From: Conoideocrella luteorostrata
Lineage: Eukaryota > Ascomycota > Sordariomycetes > Hypocreales > Clavicipitaceae
Direction of reading: 5' to 3'
Length of the DNA: 64,000 nucleotides
NCBI GenBank assembly: GCA_032433595.1
Contig: JASWJB010000063.1
Coordinates: forward strand, 101,089 to 165,088
Shown piece after piece: positions 44,444 to 56,229 of the stretch; position 1 is the stretch's first letter; each line of letters begins with the position of its first letter. Position numbers and translations under genes: made by a program. The notes beneath the pieces are model-generated. The model made no database searches and was not told where the DNA came from. It saw nothing but the letters and a program-made list of their open reading frames with translations.

Positions 44444-46281
44444 TTACCCTCCCTTGTCAAACCCCAAAAGAACCATGTTGGTGGACATGGCACTCTGTTT
44501 CGATAGCTTTATCACGCCGTCTCCCAGACCCCACGTTCCGTTTCCCCAAACTACCGCATTTTGTCTCTTCGGCACCATCCCCTTTGGCAACGCGATGATA
44601 ACATCTCCCTCGATGGGTTCGTATCCACCATTCACCACTGATATCAGTACCTCCTTGTCTCCAGCCCAATAGGCTGTATCGACAGCCTCATGGCCCTCCA
44701 CGTTCACACGCACCGCCTTTCCGGTAACGATCAAATCTCTTACAGATCCCTTGGCCACAGTCGAGCCAAACCTGCCCATGACTTTACCAAGAGAATCACT
44801 GAACGGCCACACCCACGACGCAATCACCTTCGCGTCGTGATTGAAAGCCAGCGCATTCATAGCGACTTCTTCCTCGTCAGTAGGGTCCCTGAACCAGTAG
44901 TCTTCGCCGTGGAATGTCTGCGGGTTATGTGCTTTCGTTTTCGGCCACAGTCCAAGCCACTTCTCGTACTGGATGAGATTGTCCAACCGCCCAGATACGT
45001 CTTGCACATTCCCCTGGCAGTTGTCGCAGCCGCAGTCACTGTAGGTGGTGTTGCAGGGTGTGCCCCATTTGTTGAAGGTGCTGTTGATGGCTATGGGGTA
45101 GACGTCTTCCATGATGAAGTCCGCGCCGACGGTATACTCCTTAAAATAGAAGTTCTGGCAGTTAAGCGTGACGGAGACGGGATGGTAAGGGTCAAGTTGG
45201 CGGATGGCATCGCGGGCTTTGGGGAGGAGGTCAAAGGGGTCTTGGTGACCATCCGGTCTGATAACGTTAGCGAATGGTTTCGCCTGTCATGGTTAACAAA
45301 AGGGGGTAGACGAAGGGGCTTTTTACTAACTCATCAGCTCCCCAGTACGAATACAACCCTTCAAAGTCTCTTATCACCGAAACTTGCTCCTTCACCGCAG
45401 TCAGGTTCTTATACGAACCCCTCAAGTCATACATATATCTCAAGTCCAAGCTATCCATCAACTTGTACGCATCCTGAGAATTCTGCACCGTCGTCAACGA
45501 CACCATACTATTCAGTCCCAAATCTTTGTACGCTCTAATCTTCTTGGTGACATCCTTGTCGCACAGGAACTTATCACAAGAAGCATAGTACCCATACGGG
45601 AGAAACGGCTCAAACTTGTTGCCCGTCGCGGGATTACGGAACAAGATCCCCCCGTTCAGATTGTCCAACTTGGTCACGCTGCCTGTCTTTTTTTCCGGGA
45701 GAAGCGAGATCTCGCTCGTCGCCGTGACATTGTGAGTGCCGTCGGGCGTGGCGCCAAAAAGGACGACCTCATAGGGCTCAAATCGGGGTTTCAGACTGGT
45801 CAGATTAAAGGCGAATACATTGCCTGTGGTGCTGGCATTGACGCGGTTGGAAACCAGAACGTCGTTGTTGGAAACGAGGTTAATGGTGAAGACGACGTTG
45901 GGTGCAGAGGCGGGGTTGCTTATATTCGGCCATTTCTGGCCGTGCCATTTGGATGCGCCTGCATTGACGACGAATTCAGCCTCCTCGTCGCCATCGAGAT
46001 AGATGCTGTACCTGGGCTTGAATTGGATATCGAGAACTGGGCCGCCGGGTAGAGCCGCTGGCTCGACAGTTTGGCCACCAGGTTCAAAGCTGGGATACCT
46101 AAAAATCACAAACCAAGTCAGAGGTTTCAATTGAACGTCGTAACATACGGATATAAACGAAGGCCAGTTCATACTGCGGCTGGTATGCTTTGCCGCACCA
46201 TCGCGGCCATTCGGGATGGCTGCCTGTTTCCTGCGCAGCCACGACGCTGACGCACAGTCCAAGGACGGTAAAAGGGCCCAT
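44444..46281 (-). CDS. Secreted TIM-barrel-like protein (putative glycoside hydrolase)
   Basis: Model complement(join(44444..45257, 45331..46098, 46175..46281)), 562 aa. The signal peptide is MGPFTVLGLCVSVVAA with probable cleavage near residue 16. The mature start WCGKAYQPQYPSFEPGGQ is restored only when intron 1 begins at GTATGA (46174), inside a longer open frame. A beta-rich N-terminal part carries several N-glycosylation sequons. The barrel part has LPYGYYASCDKFLC, LNSMVSLTTV, YWGADEPDGHQDP (across intron 2, GTTAGT...CTAACGTTATCAG) and LNCQNFYF, then DFIMEDVYP. A Cys-rich CNTTYSDCGCDNC block follows. E in ADEP and E in MEDV are candidate catalytic residues; this is inference. The family is widespread in fungi but uncharacterised to my knowledge. 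Confidence 0.8.
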
Positions 46282-46406
46282 TGTGCCTGTGTGCAGTCAC
46301 GTAGTGACGGCCAATCCAACAATTGTGAAGAACGAGATGGGCTTCTTTGCGCGAGGGCTGGCGGCACCTAAATTGTAGTTACGTCTCACTCAATTGAACA
46401 TCTAGG

Positions 46407-46440
46407 TACTCCGTAGTTGCTCCGTAGTTAATTACGGAGC
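46407..46440. repeat. Cluster of TACTCCGTA elements with hairpin
   Basis: TACTCCGTA (46407-46415) is followed by GCTCCGTA and TACGGAGC arms (46419-46440) around a 6-nt loop. It lies about 125 bp upstream of the secreted TIM-barrel-like gene start, within its likely promoter. Confidence 0.8.
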
Positions 46441-47750
46441 ACTCAGCAGCCCCCATTTCCCTTTTCGGTAGGTGACATGAAAAGATCGCCACCGACAACC
46501 TCTGCCTTTGTCGCGAGGAATCCAGTCAACGGACAGTTCCGGTGGATGCAACCTAGCATCGTACGATAAAGAAATACGGCATCATCCGGTACCTCAAATC
46601 AGTAGCTAATATTCAAGTGTAAGGAGAGGCCTGATTCCTCATCATTGAGATTGAGGCTACGTGTGACCGCTCTGTGATATTGTACAAAAGTAAATAAATG
46701 TATTTACACATACACACTCATATGCGCGCGTGCACGTAAGTATATTGATTTTACTTTATATAGCTAATGCTCTTTACATCTAATATTATTTCTGTTTTTA
46801 TTATTCATTACTATTTTTGGGACTTTTTAGATATCTTGGAGGTTTAGATTAGTGTAAGTATAATAGAAGGGGCACAAGTGATGTCGGAAGAGCGGGACAG
46901 GTCAACCAAAAGAAGGGGACAGAGACATAGATCGAGGGGTTTCGGGTTAACTTTACAGTGCTTAATAAAGTCTTCCAAAGTGGTATCATGGCACAATGCG
47001 ATTAGCATAACAGATATAGCAACAGATGCGCAATTGAGCTTCGTAGTCCCCAGCCAGTTCAGTAACCCCCTGTTCTAATGTCTAAAATATCCCCGAGATG
47101 CTCTTCATATATTTAGCTTCCATTTCGTTGCAGTTTGGGTATTGGAAGAAGACTTCCTTACCTGGAGGAAATATTGTGCTATCTTCCAATGCGCTTGTGG
47201 AGTTCTCGAGCTGCTTGATGGCTCTCACTCTGTCTTCCGACACGTCTTTGGGCTAGCACGGATTAATCTTTTTCAATCAATGAGTTTAGACCGTCTGTTT
47301 ATGCTGGAATCTCGTAGCGCTATGAGAAACGGCCAGCCTCTTCTAACTGCGCCATGTTAGGCTTCCCTAGTGGTCAGCCTCCTGGGTCAAATCGCAGTTT
47401 TGTGTCCTTCGGCAAGCTATACATGAGAGCTAGCCACATTTGACAGATATTAGACGTAGAAGGTCTCTCGAGTAAGGGCTCTAGATTACTTGCCAACTAG
47501 GGATGTTATCTATACCCCGTGGAATCATACCTTTGAGGCAATCGGACAATCCGTTAGGGCTTGCCACGGCGAACGAGAGTCGGAATTGCAAATCCACTTC
47601 TAGTTGGATGTTCCTGGTTGTGAGCCTCTCAATATGATCTCTCTTATCACGATTGCAAATGACGTCGCAGAGCTGCCTGATTGCCACTTGCAGCTCATTT
47701 TTGCTACCAAATGGTTTCAGCCTGAGTTTTATCTATCCCAATGTAAGAAA

Positions 47751-47783
47751 GCGTTAGTATTAACTCTAGCGTTAGTATTAACT
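47751..47783. repeat. Direct repeat of a 15-bp unit
   Basis: GCGTTAGTATTAACT occurs twice (47751-47765 and 47769-47783) with a 3-bp spacer. Confidence 0.85.
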
Positions 47784-49155
47784 TTGCAGCTAGGAATCTA
47801 CTCTACCGATTTTCTTGTGTCTCGTACACTTAGCTGTCTTAGGACCAGCATTCTTGTACTTCTGAGGGTCATGGTAGCCCTCCACCAGCCCGCGTGTTTG
47901 AAAGCGATACGATCCGGATGTAGCGACTGCTGGACTCGTGTTTCCTGCATCCGGGCAACCAGCTGAGCTGGGCCGATGCATCTGCCGGGCATTAAAATTC
48001 GGTCATTGCTTACGGCCCATCGCCTCGTTTAAAATTAAGGAATTACGTAGGTTAAGGGGCCTAGTTGATGACGTATTAGGCTCATGCATTTATTCTCGGG
48101 GTGACTTGGCATGCGCCGTCCAGACAACCCATCAGAGGTGTGTACGTACATGAATGAAACGACTTGGAGACTAGAAGAACCCATATTCCAATCAATAGTA
48201 TATCCAGTGCTATTTTTTGTGGTCAAGAAAGTGCCTACTTACCTCGTACAGCGTACTCACGCCGAAGCTCCTCAGTACATCATTAGGCTGCATGTTAGTT
48301 TACTCTTCGGCTTCAAGGCAACCCACTTGTCATCCGTCGTCCGGGACATCAGCTCCCAATTATTACGCTTTAGGCATCTTTATGTTTATTACTCCTCTAT
48401 GCACCAGTCGCAGATGTCTGCATTGCTTGCGGACTGTTGTGCTGGATCTCATGGAGTTGGAGAGTGGGTTCCGTTTAACGCCATAGTTATATTCTGACTA
48501 ATTTGGGCTTTTATATGCCGTTTCACATCGTATTCTTGGCCAGATATCGACTCGTATGACATTATAGGTACTTTCAATTTATTGCTCTCTGTCCAACTCC
48601 CAGAAGTCAGTTCAAAGCAGGCATTCAATCACGGCAAACACAGCTTCGTACCAAACCGCAAGTGGGACCTCGTTCATGTTTGGCCTCCGGCGCTTATAAT
48701 TTGAATGGAACTGCCAATCTGGCAGCCCAGACGCTGTGGTGACGGACTCTGAAGGCCTTTGGTCGGTAGCCGGGCCTGCCAGGCACTTTTAGCTGTACTG
48801 TCCTGTTTGTCCTGTGATGTTGTAATGCTGTAATAACTGTTTTGTTGCGGTGGTGTCGATACTTGTAGTCTGCGAAGTAAACCAACAAGTACTAGTACTC
48901 CGTACGCACTACAGGAGTACCACGGCACCTCACCTTTCTTAGGTTCGTTCCTAGGTACGTACCCGCGTGACGTCCGCACCTTCCTCGGAAAGCTCCAAAC
49001 GAACCTTGAAAGCCACGCACTCCGTACACCTGCTTGTCTCTCTCAACGAATGGTTGAACTGAAAATATGCTCTGGGCAATTACTTGTGTCATTTATAGCA
49101 AATACATTCCAGCCATGCAAATCGCCTCATAGCCCAGACGTAACAGCTAGTTAAC

Positions 49156-49174
49156 TACGGAGTACGGAGTACTC
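49156..49174. repeat. Tandem TACGGAG units
   Basis: TACGGAGTACGGAGTACTC, the complementary arrangement to the tandem at 18277-18295. Confidence 0.85.
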
Positions 49175-49328
49175 TGCTCTGAGCACGGAGTAACTAGCCA
49201 GATGCCCCCTTTCGCCAGAGCAGGAATGGCCAGGGCAACTAGCTTCATGGCGCAGCCAGGATCGTCGGCCGATACGGGCTGCCAGGTCCGTCAGCCAGGG
49301 GCACGCCTGTCGACACACATAACTGATT

Positions 49329-49360
49329 GGGCGGCTGGGCGGCTGGGCGGCTGGGCGGCA
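49329..49360. repeat. (GGGCGGCT)4 minisatellite
   Basis: About four near-perfect head-to-tail copies of an 8-bp GC-rich unit, standing out from the surrounding composition. Confidence 0.85.
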
Positions 49361-50677
49361 TATTCTTGAAGAAATTTGCGAGTTCTTGACATGAAGAGCT
49401 CTCGGCGAGCACCACCATGTGGCATACTATGCGATGAAGCTAGTAAAAATAAAAATAAAAACCGCCCACATCTCTTTTCTTTACTCCGGACTGTACTCCG
49501 GAGAATGTTCCGCAATCGTTCTCAAATGCTGTGACATGAGCTCGTTCCGTCAGTGCGACAGCCGTGTTTCAGGCGTCCAGTGACTACTACAGTACATGGA
49601 ATATCTCGCGCCATACTAGTACTCCGTACACAACCAGACAACCAGGCCGGCGTATTGTTGCTCGGAAGAGATGAGACTGGGCCACTTCTAAACTAGTGCC
49701 TTCGGTGCAGCACCAGACGAGACGGGGGGAGTCATGCGGCGCGCCAATCCGGGCCAGCATTGCCACGGAATCCGAGCCCGAATGTAAACCCAAGTACTAC
49801 TTTTTGTCTCTAGTACCAACTATCTCTAGCCTATGCTAGTTACTCTTCATCCTACGGAGTGTGCTGTAGAACAGTCCAACGTGACATGCTGCGGCGGTAA
49901 TTAACAGCCACACACGTCGTCGCAGGAACCCGTACGCAAGTCGTCGGGTGATTGGCACACAAAGATTCATTTTTTTGTGCGTGCGAGACCAGGATTTTGT
50001 ACAGCCCACCAGCCAGTGGACACCGCACCATCCGAATCCACATAAAAATAATCCACAATCCCCATGTCTCCTGACCGCAGCAGCGCAGGTAATAATGTTA
50101 TTACCACGAGCCTTGCCAGTTGCCAGCATCGCTCCCTGGCATGACCATTCAATTTGCTCGATTCCCCATTTCCGGCCCCTGGGGTGTCGTTCGCGCTCCG
50201 TTCTTGTCTCTCCTTCATCCCAGCACTGCTATTGTCCCTTCCATCGGTATACAGGTTACGCGGTCAAGTCTCTCTTTCTGTCGTCCTCAACAACCTTGAC
50301 TTTCCCATTTCGCTCGCTCACAATACGGAACGCCTGTTCGCTTCCGCCTATTATCGGCCATTCTTTCTCGTTAGACGAAGCGCTCTCTTTCTTCGCCTTA
50401 CCGTTATCTATTTTGCCATAGTTCAATACGAAGACACCCTCACGGACCGGATTGATTCCTCGGTCGATTATCCCAACGACATACGCACGCGTGCACTATT
50501 ATCACCAGAACCGATACGAGCTGGGCTTGTGTCGAGTAATCGAAACTGTTATTTCCTACCTTCCTCTACCTGTGACCCGCTTGAATCGCGTCGGTCGTTG
50601 AATCTTTCCTGGATCTTTTCCCATTTTAATTGCAATTATTCGCAACGTCACGGGTACAACAGGGTGGACCTGAAGCC

Positions 50678-52207
50678 ATGAAAGTATTCGCGAATGCGGC
50701 GGTTTTGTCGCTAACCCTTCTGGGCACACCTGCCTTCAGTCTCAGTGTGTCGATAAACGATGATAGTATGCGCCCCCTCAACCCACCAGTCGTTGGCAAC
50801 AACTGCAAACCTGATACTCACATGAACAATTCCAGACTCATTAAAGAGCACGGCCTCCACCATTGCCTACGGCTTGATGAAGTACTACACAGGAAATAAT
50901 ACGGGAGACACTCCTGGCAATCTGCCAGATCCATACTACTGTAAGAAATGACAATCAGCGCCCAGAGATCGCCAAGCTTCACCGCGCAGGATAGTCACTA
51001 ATGCCAAGCAGGGTGGGAAGCAGGGGCCATGTTCGGAACCCTTATCGACTACTGGCATCTCACCGGAGATTCCTCATACAATGACGCTACAATGCAAGCG
51101 ATGGTGCATCAGGCCGGCACAACAAAAGACTTCATGCCAAAGAATCAAACAAGAACCGAAGGAAACGATGATCAAGGTTTCTGGGCCATGGCGGCCATGA
51201 CTGCCGCCGAGAACAAATTCCCTGATCCGCCAAAGGAAGATGCGCAGTGGCTTGCCGTGGCACAAGCCGTATTCAACCAATACGTTTTGCGATGGGATGC
51301 GGCGGACTGCAAGGGTGGTATGAGATGGCAAATTTTCCAGTTCAACAATGGCTGGAACTACAAGAACTCGATTTCGAACGGATGCTTCTTCAATGTAGCT
51401 TCCCGACTGCACCGCTATACCGGCAACACAACGTACGGGGAATGGGCAACAAAAGTTTTTGAGTGGCACCAGACCATTAATCTTATTACCCCCGACTATG
51501 GTGTGCATGATGGCATCACTATTGATCTTGACGGGACGTGCTCAAGAATTGATAAACTGGAGTGGAGTTATAATGCAGGTATTTTCCTCCACGGCGCTGC
51601 GGCCATGTACAATGCCACCAGAGAGACCAAATGGAAGAATGCTGTGGATGGCATTTTGAAGCACACGACAGAGAAGTTCTTCCGGAATGGTGTGGTATTT
51701 GAGCAGTTTTGCGAGGAGGGCAAGGTGTGCAACAATGACCAACAGAGTTTCAAAGGCTATCTGCTTCGATGGCTTGCAGCTACTACGCAACTTGTGCCCG
51801 AAACATTCAACACAATCAAGCCCTTGCTTGAGAAGTCTGGTACAGCGGCAGCCTCGGTTTGCATTGGTTCGGCAGACCCAATCAAATACAAGGGACCGCA
51901 AGGCTCTGCCTGTGGCTACAGTTGGCTCGCCCCCGGCAAATTTGACGGATTTGTCGCCGTTGGTGCTATGATGAATGCTCTAGACGCCATTATGTACAAC
52001 CTCGTGGCCAAGGCTGCTCCACCCGTCACAGCTAAAGAGGGCGGTACCTCGAAGGGTGACCCATCTGCTGGCAGCGGCGGTACCGAAGATCCGACAAAAC
52101 TGAAGCCTTTGACAACGGCAGACAAAGTAGGCGCCGGCATCATCACAATGTTATTTGTTGTGGGTGCTCTTGGAAGCACAGCCTTCATGCTCTTGGATCT
52201 TAAATAG
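50678..52207 (+). CDS. GH76 alpha-1,6-mannanase/transglycosidase, Dfg5/Dcw1 type
   Basis: GPI-anchored wall enzyme thought to cross-link GPI-glycoproteins to the fungal cell wall through their mannose core. Model join(50678..50765, 50836..50940, 51012..52207), 462 aa. A signal peptide (MKVFANAAVLSLTLLGTPAFS) leads to SLKSTASTIAYGLMKYYTGN. The catalytic Asp pair D117-D118 is in TEGNDDQGFWAMAAMTAAE (in part). Other typical segments are WQIFQFNNGWNYKNS and EWSYNAGIFL. A Gly/Ser-rich linker and a hydrophobic C-terminus (GIITMLFVVGALGSTAFMLL) fit a GPI-attachment signal. Introns use GTATGC and GTAAGA donors and restore PYYWWEAGAMFG. Length is typical for the family. Dfg5 versus Dcw1 identity cannot be settled because filamentous fungi carry many paralogs. 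Confidence 0.93.
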
Positions 52208-53044
52208 ATGACATAGGGGAGGGGTGTATGATTTATTTATTTATTTTATTTTTTCCAGGAACTCTCCAATTCCCACCCCCGTTGAACCTTGTATTCACGA
52301 GTGGATAGACTTGTTTTTTTTTTTCTTGAATCCCTATGAATTGGGCATTTTGAAACGGCGTTACGAGATGAGGAGGTGAGCGAGGAGAGCTCAACCTGTA
52401 CGAGGGATTTGGTCAAAGGCCCTCACTGCATTTATACAAGATTATTCGGCGTTTTCTATGTATTTTCAAGGGTTGGAGATGTTGCATTAAGCTAGTACAA
52501 CGTGGCCATGATACTAGTTCTGAGCAACAGCACGAATTGAAGCATCGTTGAAACTTGCGTCTTTATCCCAAAAGCAATTGATGGTTCATGTGTCTGGTCA
52601 TGAGTTGAACATCTCGAAGCCTCCGCCCAGCTGGGCGGACGGATTGTCAGCGACCAGTACCCCACCATGCACCATGCAGGTCAATGTTGAACATCGACTT
52701 ACTCACTAACTCAGGTGGCTTCGTTTCTGTGTATGCATTTTGTACAGTGCAAACATACGCAAGACTGACGACAACAACCCCGCCCTGGTACACGCTGGCT
52801 TATCTATCGCCACTGGACATTTTCAAGCTTTGCTAACTACACATTGTTCCAAGTGTGATTTATATTATTCTCATTTATGTTTTGTCAGTCTCAATTCCCG
52901 TTACATAAACACATTGTTCTCTCCTCTTATTTCCATTCCAATATATAGCATCTACATTTTTTGCCCACTAAAAGCCGTCACCATCCCACAGACTTACACC
53001 GGCTAGAAAACAGCCTTGCAACCTCCCAGAGGCATCATCCCAAC
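52208..53044. other. Intergenic between GH76 and DAK genes
   Basis: T-rich 3' region of the GH76 gene and promoter of the downstream kinase gene. A frame open from 52961 runs into the kinase ORF but is poor in family features before 53045. No other gene seen. Confidence 0.6.
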
Positions 53045-54889
53045 ATGTCTTCCAAACACTTCATCAATGACCCGTCACACCTCGTCAGCTCGGCCCTCCA
53101 CAGTCTGACCCTTACAAACCCCAATGTTGCCCTCGACGCCCCCTCCAAAATCATTTACCTTCGTCCATCCCATGGCGCCGCACAAGTATCCCTCATCTCG
53201 GGTGGGGGATCCGGCCATGAGCCCTCCTTCGCAGGCATGGTCGGGCCAGGCATGCTCTCTGCCGCTGTGGCAGGCACCATATTTGCCAGTCCGTCTGCCG
53301 AACAGGTCCGCGTGGGGATCACTTCCCGCGTCGACACATCAAAGGGTGTATTGGTTGTGGTGATGAATTACACGGGTGATGTGCTCAACTTTGGAATGGC
53401 CGTTGAAAAAGCAAAAGCCAGTGGGGTTGAGGTCGAGATGGTCATAGTGGGGGATGACGTCGGCGTGGGAAAAGCAAAAGCTGGAAAGGTTGGGAGACGA
53501 GGCATCGCGGGGACGGTCTTGGTGTTGAAGATTGCGGGGGCGCTGGCTGCGCAAGGCAGAGGGCTGGAGGAAGCTGCCAAAGTGGCTAGGCTGACGAGCG
53601 AGAACATTGTGAGCGTGGGAGCGAGCCTGGAGCATGTCCACGTGCCGGGCAGGAGTGTCAACGCTGAAGAGGACGACAGGCTTGCTCGGGAAGAAGTTGA
53701 GATTGGAATGGGTATTCACAATGAACCGGGCTCGGGGCGGGCGAAGCTCGACTTACCGCAGCTAATAGACAGGATGCTTGCCCAACTATTGGATTCAAAA
53801 GACAAGGATCGCGCGTTTCTCAACGTCAACTCCAACGAAGTGGTTCTTTTAGTCAACAACCTTGGCAGTGTATCGGTTCTCGAAATGGGAGGCATAACGA
53901 CGGAGGTTGTGGCTCAGCTTGGGTCCAAATGGGGCATTCATCCTGTTCGTGTCATTTCAGGCACATTCATGACAAGTCTGAACGGGCTAGGATTTAGCAT
54001 CTCGTTGTTGAATGTTGTAAATACCAATATTGGTGGACCTGGGATGATTGAGTTGTTGGATGCGAGTGCCGAAGTTACGGGCTGGTCTGCGCCGATTCGG
54101 AAAGAGACGTGGGAGGCGAAAACCACAGCGACCAGGACGGAGAGTACTAAAGAAAACCAGGAGGTTAAGGCTAGCGGGTTAACGATGGATCGAGATTTGG
54201 TCAAGACGAGGTTGACGACTGCGTTGGAGAGGGTAATCGCAGCCGAGCCTGAAATTACGAGATACGATACTGTGGTTGGGGATGGTGATTGTGGGATTGG
54301 GTTGAAAAGAGGTGCCGAGTGTAAGTTTGACACGATACAGCTAAGCCCCTCCACCTCAGAAAAATCCATCAGCTAAACATTTTGGACAACAGCCATCTCG
54401 AAATACATCAGTCAGCATCCCCTCACAGGCGATGCTCTCCTCGACCTCTCCTCCATCATCCCCATCGTCGAGTCCTCCATGGACGGCACATCAGGCGCCC
54501 TCTACGCTATCTTCCTCAACGCCCTCGCTAATTCTCTCCGCTCCCTGTCTCCAGGCACAGTCACACCAAACATCTGGGCCAAGGCACTAAGACAGTCCTG
54601 CGACGCCTTGAGCAAGTACACGCCAGCTCGGCCTGGGGATCGAACATTAGTGGATGCCTTGTACCCCTTTGTTGATACACTCGAGAAGACGGGCAATGTG
54701 AGGAAGGCAGCTGAGGCAGCTAGAACGGCCGCAGATGAGACAAAGGGTATGAAGGCCAGTCTGGGGCGGTCCGTTTACGTTGGTGGGAAAGGGTTTGAGC
54801 AGGTTCCTGATCCGGGAGCTGTTGGACTGGCCTGTTTCTTTGAAGGGTTGGCTGGTGTGGGGGCTGAAGAGGGCTGGGAGAAGATATGA
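53045..54889 (+). CDS. Dihydroxyacetone kinase
   Basis: ATP-dependent single-chain DAK, phosphorylating dihydroxyacetone (and glyceraldehyde) to feed glycolysis; used in glycerol and methanol metabolism and DHA detoxification. Model join(53045..54320, 54393..54889), 590 aa, as in yeast Dak1/Dak2 (about 590). The DhaK domain shows GGGSGHEPSFAGMVGPGML (53-71) and the substrate-binding histidine H199 in HVHVPGRS. The DhaL domain has GDGDCGIGLKRGAES across the intron, DGTSGALYAIFL and PGDRTLVDALYP. The intron has donor GTAAGT and acceptor CAACAG; skipping it would stop the protein after the DGD loop. Start at MSSKHFIND matches the family. The enzyme should be cytosolic. The gene converges on SMD2. 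Confidence 0.95.
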
Positions 54890-55171
54890 TTCACGTTTCG
54901 TACTTGGTGCACGAGAATCGATGGCCGAGGAACAATGCATACGACAGCTATGAGTCTGTAGTCTTCGCGCAGCCAAAAAACAGTTTGTTCCAATGGATAT
55001 TTTCAACGCCTATAATTCATTGCCGTACAAATAAAATGCCTCAAGACCAATCGATCTAGTCCTCCCTTATTTTCCATAGGCAAGGGCCTCAAACCCTGTA
55101 AACAGGACCAATAAACCAAGCATCGAATTTCTCGCGTCGTATAACCTCCAACATCACCGATCCGAAACGTC

Positions 55172-55787
55172 TTAGCTCAGTAGAACCAGGATAACGCTAT
55201 CTCCCCGTAGGAACCTATACAGCGCACACCAGCCAAGTCAGTCAAACTGTACATTGTCTTCAACCTATATTTCTACTAGCATCACACTTCGGGAAACCTT
55301 GGGCGGATGGGGGGGCTCACATCTTGCTAATGAATCGATCTTTATTGACCGCCCGTCCCTTCTTCCCATCAGCTAGCCGTGGCGTCTCCGTCCACATCTC
55401 CTTGACGTTCTCCAAAACCATATTGCAGTGCCGGTCGAAGGCTTTGACGCGGGCAAGCAATTTGCGGTTGTTGCGGATGGAGATGAGGACCTGGGTGTGA
55501 GATTTGACGGCCGTTTGGAGAATGGATAGGGGGCCCGAGGTGAATTCGTGTTCTTCGAGCTCGGCGATTTCGTACTCACTACGCGGATAATAGGTTGTTA
55601 GTGCAGTTCCTTGGACAGGTTCGGGATATAGAGGAGATATGAGGTGTTGGACGCGAGGGGGTCAGAGTCTGGCGTACGTAAGTTCGTTGCGCGGCTTGTT
55701 TAGCAGCTCCCTGAATAGATGTTAGCATCTTCTACTGATAGAAAGTCCTGTAAAGCACAGAGCATACTGAATCTTAGGATCCGCCAT
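55172..55787 (-). CDS. SMD2: Spliceosomal Sm protein SmD2
   Basis: Core snRNP subunit of the heptameric Sm ring on U1, U2, U4 and U5 snRNAs. Model complement(join(55172..55214, 55321..55578, 55678..55710, 55768..55787)), 117 aa; the human protein is 118 aa. Exons of 20, 33, 258 and 43 nt assemble [38 protein letters not shown] and the near-invariant [20 protein letters not shown], ending [13 protein letters not shown]. Sm1 and Sm2 motifs are both complete. The three introns have GTATGC, GTACGC and GTGAGC donors, and each junction keeps frame. No single open frame covers the gene, so ORF-based scans miss most of it. It is transcribed divergently from the HIBCH-like gene across 442 bp. Confidence 0.95.
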
Positions 55788-56229
55788 ATTGAAGGTCAGG
55801 TGTTGAAGATTGGGGAAGTAATATACTGGCACGCGATCGCAAGGCTGGCTGCACCTCGAAGGTGCAAAAGTTGAAGAGGCGCAAAGCCCGGTACGTTAAT
55901 TGGCTGAAGGGTGGTATGTGGGGCGTGCAATGGCAAGTCGAGTTTGCCGCCCAGTCGTGCCAGCAAGCTTCGCCGCCGCAGCCAGCCCAAGTTATCTACT
56001 CACTGTTCGACGCACCATCGGCAAGCGGCGGCAGCCAACTCCTCGGGCTTAATTTTTGGAGAAACCGCCAAACGCCGTGACGTTTTGGTCCTCCTAGCAC
56101 AAGCACAAGCACAAGCACGCCCGCCAACCAATCCGCATTCTCGGCACAACCCCCATTGCCGCGGCACTCGATGCGCACTTTTCGTCAAGGGGAAGCAGGC
56201 TTGTCAAACTTAAATCATACTCCGTCTAA
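55788..56229. promoter_or_regulatory. Divergent promoter region of SMD2 and the HIBCH-like gene
   Basis: A 442-bp spacer separates the two start codons. It has an ACAAGC hexamer run (about 56097-56116) and no coding signal. Confidence 0.55.

Larger units (their letters stand above)
46282..50677. other. Long gene-poor tract
   Basis: 4.4 kb without a supportable gene. It contains an AT-rich block (about 46680-46870), a stretch with unrecognised degenerate coding-like frames (about 46870-48560), many TACGGAGTA-type elements (46407-46440, 48896-48905, 49156-49174, 49620-49629) and an octanucleotide minisatellite. The last 600 bp is a pyrimidine-rich leader of the GH76 gene. Confidence 0.6.

Noticed and set aside
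45284..45326. 43-nt intron joining YWGADEL to AKPFANV in the secreted barrel protein
   Set aside because: It keeps frame, but the 73-nt alternative (45258-45330) has a CTAAC branch and produces a more plausible ADEPDGHQDP junction.
47340..47410. TAGTGGT and GGTCAAATC resembling tRNA A and B boxes
   Set aside because: Spacing is too short and no cloverleaf stems form.
49948..50681. Overlapping 157- and 175-aa ORFs upstream of the GH76 gene
   Set aside because: Pyrimidine-rich leader; Ser/Leu-rich translations without motifs, likely 5' UTR.
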